From Paenibacillus sp. ACRRX (GTDB taxonomy: Bacteria > Bacillota > Bacilli > Paenibacillales > Paenibacillaceae), in NCBI RefSeq assembly GCF_022346885.1, contig NZ_JAKRNK010000001.1, positions 744,001-808,000 of the forward strand: DNA of 64,000 bases, given 5' to 3'. This document shows, one piece after another, positions 55,243-62,554 of this stretch. The position numbers were made by a program, and so were the translations under genes. The notes under the pieces are model-generated. The model had not been told where the DNA came from, did not search any database, and worked only from the letters and a program-made list of their open reading frames with translations. The stretch's first letter is position 1. Each line of letters opens with the position of its first letter.

Positions 55243-56527
55243 TGGCTTATTTGCACAATTGCAGCCAGATGCGACTAGTTCGACTCTCAAAGGATATATG
55301 GTAGTTGAAAATGGTCGGATCATGCATATTGGTGCAGATTTGCCTGAACAATATCATCAAGCCGATGCGCAAATTATTGATGGGAACGGGCTGTTCTTTA
55401 TGCCTGGTCTTGTGAACACGCATGGGCATGCTGCCATGACGCTGCTTCGTGGTTATGGCGACGATATGGTGCTTCAAAGATGGCTGGAAGAGAAAATGTG
55501 GCCTATGGAAGGAAAGTTTACGGATCAGGATGTATACTGGGGCACTGCATTGGCTGTTCTGGAAATGTTAAAGGGCGGCACGACTACCTTTGTTGATATG
55601 TACGATCATATGAATGAAGTAGCAAAGGTAAGCGAGCAGGCGGGTATCCGTGCAGCACTGATGCGTGGTGCAATCGGCTTGTGCAGTGATGAGGTACAGC
55701 AGATGAAGCTGAATGAAGCGGTCCAATTCGCGAAAGATTGGAACGGTCAGGCGGAAGGGCGCATTACGACAATGCTAGCCCCTCATGCTCCTTATACGTG
55801 TCCACCAGCGTTTATAGAGAAATTCGTACAGGCAGCGCACGATATGGATTTGATGCTGCATACACATATGTCTGAGACACGAGCGGAAGTAGAGCAGAAC
55901 GTCAAAGATTATGGCCTGCGTCCAGTAGCTCATCTCGAGAAATTGGGCTTCTTTAGCCGACCGTCCTTTGTAGCTCATGGTGTTCATTTGACAGATGAAG
56001 AAATTGAAGTGCTTGCACGTCATCATGTAGGTGTATCTCATAATCCAGCTAGCAACTTGAAGCTCGCGAGTGGGATTGCAAGAGTTGTAGATCTTCAACG
56101 CGCTGGAGTTAATGTATCCCTGGGAACGGACGGTGCGGCAAGCAACAACAACTTGGATATGTTCCAGGAAATGCGACTGGCAGCAATGATTCATAAAGGG
56201 GTATCGGGCGATCCAACGGCTGTTCCTGCCGCAGAGGCGATGCGTATGGCTACGATTAATGGTGCGCGTACAATCGGACTGCAAGATGTCGGACTGCTTG
56301 AAGTGGGTATGAAGGCAGATTTTGTTGCTGTGAACATTGACCAGCCTCATTTGCTGCCACATACCGATCTTGTATCGCACATGGTGTATTCAGCTTCAGG
56401 CCAAGATGTCAAACATGTATGGATTGACGGAAAACAAGTGGTCAAGGACGGCACATGTACGACGCTTGATGAAGAACAAATTCGCTATGAAGCTTCGCAA
56501 TGCTTTGAAGGCTTGCTTAGCCGATAG
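55217..56527 (+). CDS. mtaD: MTA/SAH deaminase family amidohydrolase
   Basis: A 436-residue zinc amidohydrolase. Metal and catalytic residues are seen in NTHGHAAMTLLRG, APHAPYTCPP, LHTHMSETRAE, VAHGVHL and LGTDGAASNNNLD. The family deaminates S-adenosylhomocysteine or methylthioadenosine. Some members deaminate aminodeoxyfutalosine in menaquinone synthesis, possible here since mqnA is present. Start ATG 55217 lies inside rex. Confidence 0.9.
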   Translation: MTTTLIVRNGLFAQLQPDATSSTLKGYMVVENGRIMHIGADLPEQYHQADAQIIDGNGLFFMPGLVNTHGHAAMTLLRGYGDDMVLQRWLEEKMWPMEGKFTDQDVYWGTALAVLEMLKGGTTTFVDMYDHMNEVAKVSEQAGIRAALMRGAIGLCSDEVQQMKLNEAVQFAKDWNGQAEGRITTMLAPHAPYTCPPAFIEKFVQAAHDMDLMLHTHMSETRAEVEQNVKDYGLRPVAHLEKLGFFSRPSFVAHGVHLTDEEIEVLARHHVGVSHNPASNLKLASGIARVVDLQRAGVNVSLGTDGAASNNNLDMFQEMRLAAMIHKGVSGDPTAVPAAEAMRMATINGARTIGLQDVGLLEVGMKADFVAVNIDQPHLLPHTDLVSHMVYSASGQDVKHVWIDGKQVVKDGTCTTLDEEQIRYEASQCFEGLLSR

Positions 56528-56542
56528 ACGGAGGAGGCGAAG

Positions 56543-57085
56543 ATGGCCAGAACTCGAGCGAGGCGGCACAGCCGAATGAGGTTGTGGATATTAGCCGTAT
56601 CTTTTGTAATCGTTTTGTTGGGATTTCTGACTGTTCGATATTTGATGTCGGTTAACGATATTGAGCATGCGAGGGAAGCAGAGATCATTCAGCGGGCCAA
56701 TAAAGCAATTGCGCTGAAAGAAATTATTCATGTAGATAAGTCTGTATGGGATACCGTTTATTATATCGTAACAGGTAAAGATCAAGCCGATGCCGAACAA
56801 ATGGTATGGGTAGGTGCTAAAGATACGGACCCTGTAACTGTGATGAAGGCAGCTGACGGTGTCTCAAAGGCTCAAGTAACCGAATTGCTTCAGACGGAAT
56901 ATGCAGGAATTCATATTGTACGTGTTATTCCAGGTGTGAAAGCTAACGATAAGGGCGAACAGACATTTGTATGGCAGGCGCAGGTACAACGTCCAGATGA
57001 AAATGGCATTAAACGATATTTCTATCATTTTTTTGACTTCAAGTCTGGTGCTAAGCTGGATGTATATGCAATGCCTAATCAATAA
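56543..57085 (+). CDS. ypmB: YpmB-like membrane-anchored protein (DUF5590)
   Basis: A 180-residue protein with an Arg-rich start, one membrane helix (about residues 11-33) and a PepSY-like external domain. It resembles B. subtilis YpmB, which lies downstream of dinG there too. Role unknown. GGAGGAGG precedes the ATG. It is the last gene in the window showing the conserved order; aspB, expected next, is not there. Confidence 0.75.
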   Translation: MARTRARRHSRMRLWILAVSFVIVLLGFLTVRYLMSVNDIEHAREAEIIQRANKAIALKEIIHVDKSVWDTVYYIVTGKDQADAEQMVWVGAKDTDPVTVMKAADGVSKAQVTELLQTEYAGIHIVRVIPGVKANDKGEQTFVWQAQVQRPDENGIKRYFYHFFDFKSGAKLDVYAMPNQ

Positions 57086-57121
57086 TACCCTAGGGGCTAT
57101 GCCCCTAGGGTATTATTATTT
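57082..57121. terminator. bidirectional terminator after ypmB
   Basis: AATAATACCCTAGGGGC pairs with GCCCCTAGGGTATTATT across TAT. It serves ypmB and the convergent LPMO gene. Confidence 0.85.
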
Positions 57122-57147
57122 TGGACGACGTGGTCAGGATAATTAAC

Positions 57148-58500
57148 CTATTTCAGCTGCCACAAAGCGGGCACATTGCTTGGCTCCCAACCAATTAAAG
57201 AGGTGTGAGGCTGGCGGCACTCATACACATTGCCATTGTAGCTAACTTTTGTACCGACGGTATATGCCGTGTTAGGTGCCCAAGCCGGAACAGTAGGAGT
57301 TGCGGTCGTTGTGGCGCTAATCGCATTGCTGTCTGCGGACACATTGCCCGCTGCGTCGAACGCACGAACAGTAAACGTGTAAGTAGTGCTGGCGCTCAAG
57401 CCTGTAACGACGTAACTAGTCGTTGTGCCCGATACGGTCGCGACTAAAGTTGTTCCTTGATATACACGATAACCAGCTACGCCGACATTGTCTGTGGATG
57501 CACTCCACATTAACGGTATGCTTGTAGCCGTCGTTGTGCCCATCACATGTAAGCCAGTAGGCACAGTTGGTGCTTGAGTATCTACTGGAACTGGTGGTGT
57601 GGTGACAGTGACTGCATTGCTAGCCGCAGATACATTGCCGGCAGCATCGACAGCTTTAACAGAGAATGTATAAGCTGTGTTGGAAGTAAGTCCGTTAACG
57701 GTGTAATTTAACGTCGATCCTGACACAACAGCAACAAGAGTACTACCGTTATAGACGTTGTATCCTGTGACACCTACATTATCGGTAGACGCGTTCCAAG
57801 CCAACGATACAGAGGTAGATGTGCTGCCGGTAGAGTTAAGAGCGGCAGGAGCAGTTGGAGCTTGGGGATCAGTAGGGTTGTTGCCACCAAAGTTCACGTC
57901 AATGACATTGTAGAACGCATTTCCTGTATCCGCGATTTCCCATACTGCTAAGATGACATGATATCCCGAACGATCTGTAGGTACGTTGCACGTATCGGAG
58001 TAAGTAAATGGAGGACGCGCACCGCCATAATTCACAGAGCAGAATGGTGTAAGGTCAAAGGAAGCGCGAGTAAGGGCCGAATTAGGGTTCCAATTAGGCT
58101 TAGTAATGTAGTATTTCCAACTCGTTGTTGCATGCGCAGCTGTTAGCTTCCAATTAAAAGTAGTCTGTCCGCCGCTAATGTTGACTTTTGTCCAACGAGT
58201 AGAAGATTGCTCATCCAGCTTAGGGAATGCGCCGTTAGCGCTTGCGATCTTCCCATCCGCAGGGCCAGTGTTAGGGAAACCTTTAGGGGCTTCCAAACTT
58301 TGTGGCTCATAAATGATGGCACCGCAATCGGTGTTCTGTCCCAATTTGCATAAAGCGGCTCGGCTGGCAGGCCCCTCTATATAACCGTGTCCAAATGCTT
58401 TATCTGAAAAAAGTACCATACATATAGCAGCAATAAACATCACGCCACACGCAACAAAAAGCTTGGTCATCACTTGGTTCGGCAATCGAAGTTGATTCAT
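57148..58500 (-). CDS. secreted lytic polysaccharide monooxygenase (AA10), FN3 x2, CBM5/12
   Basis: A 450-residue secreted copper enzyme that oxidatively cleaves chitin or cellulose. Signal peptide to residue 37; the mature N-terminal His is H38 ([11 protein letters not shown]) and the second copper-brace His is H123 (TAAHATTSW). AA10 domain about 38-205, two FN3 modules about 212-305 and 306-400, each with the ASTDNVGV stretch, and a C-terminal CBM5/12 ([22 protein letters not shown]) for chitin binding. AAGAGGAGG precedes the ATG. It stands alone with a long leader. Confidence 0.95.
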   Translation of the reverse strand: MNQLRLPNQVMTKLFVACGVMFIAAICMVLFSDKAFGHGYIEGPASRAALCKLGQNTDCGAIIYEPQSLEAPKGFPNTGPADGKIASANGAFPKLDEQSSTRWTKVNISGGQTTFNWKLTAAHATTSWKYYITKPNWNPNSALTRASFDLTPFCSVNYGGARPPFTYSDTCNVPTDRSGYHVILAVWEIADTGNAFYNVIDVNFGGNNPTDPQAPTAPAALNSTGSTSTSVSLAWNASTDNVGVTGYNVYNGSTLVAVVSGSTLNYTVNGLTSNTAYTFSVKAVDAAGNVSAASNAVTVTTPPVPVDTQAPTVPTGLHVMGTTTATSIPLMWSASTDNVGVAGYRVYQGTTLVATVSGTTTSYVVTGLSASTTYTFTVRAFDAAGNVSADSNAISATTTATPTVPAWAPNTAYTVGTKVSYNGNVYECRQPHTSLIGWEPSNVPALWQLK

Positions 58501-58690
58501 ATCATTAACCTCCTCTTATTTTGGCAAATGACAATCTATTAAATTCGATTTTAAGCTTCTGAAAATAGACGTTATAACCTCCTTTCATACATGTGTTCTT
58601 AAAGCGGTAACAAAAGATCTATCAGCAGCAAAGAACCCTCCTTTCTGAAGCTAGATTTATATAAACTCATATGAGCTCATATACGATGTG
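58501..58690 (-). promoter_or_regulatory. LPMO leader with two STAB-SD-like elements and a palindrome
   Basis: Reading on the minus strand, GAAAGGAGG occurs exactly at 58637-58645 and again at 58578-58586, neither followed by a convincing gene. GAAAGGAGG is the mRNA-stabilising element known from the cry3A leader. ATATGAGCTCATAT at 58669-58682 is a perfect 14-base palindrome next to a TATA-rich -10-like sequence. Confidence 0.5.
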
Positions 58691-59150
58691 AGATCGGAAA
58701 CATGATGTGAGTTGTCGATAAATCAGCTGGGAGTTGACGAGTCGCTAGCTTATAACTGGAGTGGTGTTCGTAAAGGATGTAGGCGGAAGAGGGAAGGTGA
58801 CTTGTCCTTATCATATCTTAAATTGTGAACGTTGTGTGAACTAAAGATTTTAACAAAATTTAATACATCATCATTTTTATTAATTGATACCGTATAAACT
58901 TTGCGGCTCTAACTAATTACCACTCTCCATTTGACTGCAATAATACGTATACGCATTGCTGAATACGGATTAGAACTAAAATCTCTATAAATTTTTAGGG
59001 GGATAACCGTTTTCATTTTATGGCAGGCATAATTTTTTTATGTATGTTCTGTAAATTAAATAATTGAAGAATTTGTTCAGCTTTGCATGATTAGTCAGCG
59101 CCTTACTCCGATCTGGGCAGTAATCCATGCAGTTAGAAGCCTAAAGAGAA
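58691..59150. other. AT-rich intergenic region, no gene seen
   Basis: About 460 bases between the LPMO promoter region and the terminator of the HXXEE gene. No open frame with a ribosome site and no repeat was recognised. Confidence 0.5.
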
Positions 59151-59220
59151 TAAAAACCTACACGTCAAAGGATTATTGCCCTGTTCGCTGCGGCAGTAAC
59201 CCTTTGACATCGAATAGGTT
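59151..59220 (-). terminator. terminator after the HXXEE gene
   Basis: Large hairpin: AACCTA, GTCAAAGG and TGCC arms pair with GGCA, CCTTTGAC and TAGGTT. On the minus strand it ends in TTTTTATT. Confidence 0.75.
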
Positions 59221-59240
59221 GAGACGCCCGACTTAGAATC

Positions 59241-59873
59241 TTACATCGCTTTAGGCTTGTACGGACCTAATTGCTTATCCGAGAAGCTATGACACGAGTT
59301 TTTATCCTTTAGCCACATGTTACCTTTAATAATCAAAATATAGACAGCTATTAAAAAGTATATCGTGCCGAGAATCCAATCCGTCGTACTTACCAACTGT
59401 TGTGTCACGATATGATAGATATACCAGCCCCCAATAGGCAAATGAAATACGAGAACTGCAAATAAACCGGGATTATAGAGTGTTTTGGCTTTGATATTGG
59501 CGAAGATGCCGTGCCATATGAATTGGAAAAATCCCATAAAGATAGGAGCAAGTGCAAGCCAAATTACGTTTGGAAGCAAGATAGGAAGTAGATAAAATAC
59601 ATAAGCGATAATCAAATTAATAATCATGGCAGATTGTGTATTCAGCGGATAGTGGTCTGGATACTCGCTCTTAAAAATAACGACATTAAACAGTCCACCG
59701 AAGTAACCGGGCCAACGATACTCTTCATATTGGTGCACAAGGATAGCTACAAAACTGAGCCACAAGATGACACTTATTTCGGACATGCTATTCCCATATA
59801 CACCCAAGCCCACACATACGATAACTCCGATAAGCATACCTAGATCAGACCAGTATTTTCGCAAGAAGTTCAT
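59241..59873 (-). CDS. HXXEE domain membrane protein
   Basis: A 210-residue protein with about six membrane helices. The name-giving motif is seen as VHQYEEYRWPGYFGG (about residues 46-60), with conserved His and Glu that suggest a membrane-embedded metal or catalytic site; function is unknown. It lies 20 bases after a TetR gene on the same strand and is probably controlled by it. Confidence 0.85.
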   Translation of the reverse strand: MNFLRKYWSDLGMLIGVIVCVGLGVYGNSMSEISVILWLSFVAILVHQYEEYRWPGYFGGLFNVVIFKSEYPDHYPLNTQSAMIINLIIAYVFYLLPILLPNVIWLALAPIFMGFFQFIWHGIFANIKAKTLYNPGLFAVLVFHLPIGGWYIYHIVTQQLVSTTDWILGTIYFLIAVYILIIKGNMWLKDKNSCHSFSDKQLGPYKPKAM

Positions 59874-59893
59874 AGTATCGTTCTCCTCTGCAT

Positions 59894-60490
59894 CTAGTGA
59901 TTGTGGTTGTGAAAATAGCGTTCAAACAACAAATCAATCTGCTGCTCAGTTGGCCCCATATTGACGCCAGCCCCGCCTTCAAGAATAGGCCTCATTAGAG
60001 CCGGCAGGAAAATCGCGCCGAACACTTGCATGAGCATTGTCATTAGCTGATCAGGCTGTTGTTCATCCGTCATTTCAGATAATACATGTTGCACCTTGTG
60101 AAAGCCGGTAGCCTGTAGAAACTCGCCATATTCAACCTGTGAGGTAAACATCTTGGTGCCCATGGCAATCGTACGCGCCACAAGTTCCGGATACTGTTGA
60201 ATAACTTGTACATAATGGAGCAGAAACGACTTGAGTCGCTGCCCTGGAGTCAAAGTCAAGTCGTCCAGTAACGCAAAAGACTCTTGAAACCCCGATAATA
60301 AATGCTTGATTACTTCATTAATAAGCTTGTCCTTCGAGCCAAAGTAATAATTAACAAGTGAAATGTTGGTATCGGATCTTGCCGCGATCTTGCGGATCGT
60401 GATGCTTTCGAAGCCGTCCTCTTTGATCATGTCGAGGGCAGCAGCTAAGATTTTAGCTTTTGTATCGTTGGTAGTGTCTGACTGGACCAT
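59894..60490 (-). CDS. TetR family regulator
   Basis: A 198-residue TetR-type repressor. The N-terminal helix-turn-helix (FESITIRKIAARSDTNISLVNYYFGSKDKLI, about residues 21-51) is complete; the C-terminal part is a ligand pocket of unknown specificity. GGAGGT precedes the ATG. A perfect palindrome just upstream is a likely own operator, and the HXXEE gene follows in the same operon. Confidence 0.92.
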   Translation of the reverse strand: MVQSDTTNDTKAKILAAALDMIKEDGFESITIRKIAARSDTNISLVNYYFGSKDKLINEVIKHLLSGFQESFALLDDLTLTPGQRLKSFLLHYVQVIQQYPELVARTIAMGTKMFTSQVEYGEFLQATGFHKVQHVLSEMTDEQQPDQLMTMLMQVFGAIFLPALMRPILEGGAGVNMGPTEQQIDLLFERYFHNHNH

Positions 60491-60511
60491 AAGATACCTC
60501 CTTTTTGTGTA

Positions 60512-60538
60512 TTAAACAACGTTTTAAAAGTTGTTTAA
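60512..60538 (-). promoter_or_regulatory. likely TetR operator
   Basis: TTAAACAAC and GTTGTTTAA are perfect nine-base inverted arms around a nine-base centre, 22 bases upstream of the tetR start. Size and position are typical for a TetR-type operator. Confidence 0.65.
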
Positions 60539-60965
60539 ATTGAGTTTAGCACTCTTTTTTTAACTCTGCAATAGGAGATTTGTTGCGCCTGTAGAAAATA
60601 AAGTATTAGACTGACTCTTGAAATTGAAGAAGCGAAAGCCATGGACAAGAAAATAAAGTCCTAGACTGTCGCTTTTTCATTGAACTTACGTTATCCAATT
60701 GTTGAACATCACATTAGTCTTTTGAATAGTAGTATTGTACCGCGCTGCTTGAAAGTGTTCTTCTTAAAGATAAGCGTCCCTACAGATCAAATAAGATTGT
60801 GAGCTAATCATTTACATCTTCCTTGCATTTTTCACTAGCTAGCTGCCATAACATGCTGTTTTCTTTATTTTTCGGTCCAAGCCTATTACAATTTTCATAT
60901 TTCATAATTAAGGCTTTGAGTTTCTGTATTTTTACATTAATCCTTAATAAATTTTTCAAAGGTAA
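60539..60965. other. intergenic region with a short direct repeat
   Basis: No gene is seen. GAAAATAAAGT-TAGACTG occurs at 60594-60613 and 60649-60668 with two differing bases, 55 bases apart. Confidence 0.4.
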
Positions 60966-61634
60966 CTAATTAAGATGTCGTTTGTTAACTTCAATCGTAA
61001 TGAACTCCGGTAAATAGCTGGGGGTACATCCTTTTGCTACTATTTCATCTTTGTAAAGTCCTGTTTTCTCTCCAATTTTAATACAACGTGCACGATTCTT
61101 TTCATCATAAACGCCTATCCAGCCTGCGGTGAAATTCATCGCCCATTGAACTTCCGGTTCTTCCTTCGTAATATTGGCTTCTAATGTAGATAGTAAGTCT
61201 GCGGTGTTATTAGGCGGTGCTTGTCCAGTCCATCTCAATCGCGCTTGATAATACCAGAAAGCCCGCCTTTGAAGAGCAGAAGGACTATTTTCCCATGACT
61301 CCATCAATGCAATTGTCTTTTTGTCTTTGGTGAGCTGATTAGCCATTAACCAATCCATTAAGTTATTTCGCTCATCAAAAGTATGAGTCTGCATATCCTT
61401 ATCAAGCTTATTTAGAACTTCTAGTGAAAGAAGTTTTTTATCCATAATTAAGATTGCTAAAAGTCTAGGCAAAAACTCTTCGGTTGACCAAAGTTCCATA
61501 GCTAGTTCGTGATCCTTTTTAATGTCCTTTGCGATTTTTCGTAAGTCGCCTAGCTTCGTTTTACTATTGATCAGAGGTAGAATGTTTTCTGCCTTTGAAG
61601 AACGTTTTATTTCTGTACCTTTATTTTCATTCAT
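60966..61634 (-). CDS. AlkD-like DNA alkylation repair protein
   Basis: A 222-residue all-helical protein of the DNA alkylation repair (AlkD) HEAT-repeat family, which removes alkylated bases. It shows the helical block LRKIAKDIKKDHELAMELW, then IMDKKLLS, the WENSPSALQRRAFWYYQARLRW stretch typical of the family, and a late AMNFTAGWIGVY. On the minus strand AAAGGAG lies nine bases before ATG 61634, which is preferred over TTG 61643. It is monocistronic. Confidence 0.8.
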   Translation of the reverse strand: MNENKGTEIKRSSKAENILPLINSKTKLGDLRKIAKDIKKDHELAMELWSTEEFLPRLLAILIMDKKLLSLEVLNKLDKDMQTHTFDERNNLMDWLMANQLTKDKKTIALMESWENSPSALQRRAFWYYQARLRWTGQAPPNNTADLLSTLEANITKEEPEVQWAMNFTAGWIGVYDEKNRARCIKIGEKTGLYKDEIVAKGCTPSYLPEFITIEVNKRHLN

Positions 61635-61790
61635 TTTATACAACTCCTTTATTAAAGCACTGTGTCATAGTATGTCCTCAGATTCGACTATTCCGAACAA
61701 AATTCCTTCTTAATAACAATATTCCCGTATAATGGGGATTATCCTCATCGCACTTTTATCTGTGTAATCTGCAAAGCAAATACAGCCAAA

Positions 61791-61833
61791 TAAAAAAGAT
61801 ACGAAATCATCTCTGACGAGATCATCCGTATCC
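61791..61833 (-). terminator. terminator after the VOC gene
   Basis: GATACG and GATGATCTC-type arms pair with GAGATGAT and CGTATC; on the minus strand a T run follows. Confidence 0.75.
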
Positions 61834-61862
61834 TTGTGATTAGCTTTTTTAGCTCAATTCTA

Positions 61863-62291
61863 TTACCCACATTCCTCTTCGTTCATACAGTTAAACTGCC
61901 ATTCAATACCATATTTATCGACCAAGCTGCCGTAGCTTTTACTCCAAAACGTTTCTTGCAGCTCCATGCGTACAGAACCGCCTTCTTTTAATTTGTTGAA
62001 GTACGATTTAAGTTGGTCTTCTTCAGGAGAAACAAGTGCAAGACTTATATTGTTTCCTTCAACAAAGGGCATGTCAGGGAAAACATCGGAAAACATGACG
62101 TTGCTTCCATTGATGGAGAGTCTTGTATGCATGATGAGAGGCTTTGCTGCTTCTGGTAGCGGATATTCTGGATTAGGAGGTGCTTCACCAAAGGTCATGA
62201 ATTGCGGTTGCTCCGTCTCAAATACATCTGCATAGAATGTTACGGCTTCTCGACAGTTTCCATTAAAATTAATATACACATCTACTGACAT
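61863..62291 (-). CDS. VOC family protein (PhnB-like)
   Basis: A 142-residue vicinal-oxygen-chelate fold protein of the PhnB-like/glyoxalase group. It starts SVDVYINFNGNCREAVTFYADVF and ends YGIEWQFNC, matching the fold's two beta-alpha-beta-beta-beta units. Substrate unknown; these proteins range from antibiotic binding to isomerases. AAAGGAGCGATG precedes the start on the minus strand. Confidence 0.85.
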   Translation of the reverse strand: MSVDVYINFNGNCREAVTFYADVFETEQPQFMTFGEAPPNPEYPLPEAAKPLIMHTRLSINGSNVMFSDVFPDMPFVEGNNISLALVSPEEDQLKSYFNKLKEGGSVRMELQETFWSKSYGSLVDKYGIEWQFNCMNEEECG

Positions 62292-62462
62292 CTACATCGC
62301 TCCTTTGTTGGTTGCTTTCATTCTGGTAATGAAAGCATGTCCACCTGATATTATGTCATCATACCTGATTAAGTATACTACAAATCATTACGATATAGGG
62401 AAGGGTACGGCGTTGAAATATAAAATTTTAAGTATCTGCACACGTGATATTTGTTTTCGTCA

Positions 62463-62492
62463 TTGATAATGAGAACGATTATCATTTATAAT
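62463..62492 (+). promoter_or_regulatory. Fur box over the promoter of the AraC fusion gene
   Basis: TGATAAT at 62464-62470 and ATTATCA at 62478-62484 are perfect inverted arms; 16 of 19 bases match the classical Fur box. The same stretch holds TTGATA (62463-62468), an 18-base spacer and TATAAT (62487-62492), so Fur binding would block transcription when iron is plentiful. Confidence 0.8.
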
Positions 62493-62554
62493 GATATGAT
62501 GGCGCGGTTCTTGCTATACAGCGTCAATGCTAGCTAAGGAGTTGAATCGAAACG

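Noticed and set aside
57148-58500. Recent tandem duplication of the FN3 modules
   Set aside because: The two modules share key residues but differ throughout, so the duplication is old or the modules were acquired separately.
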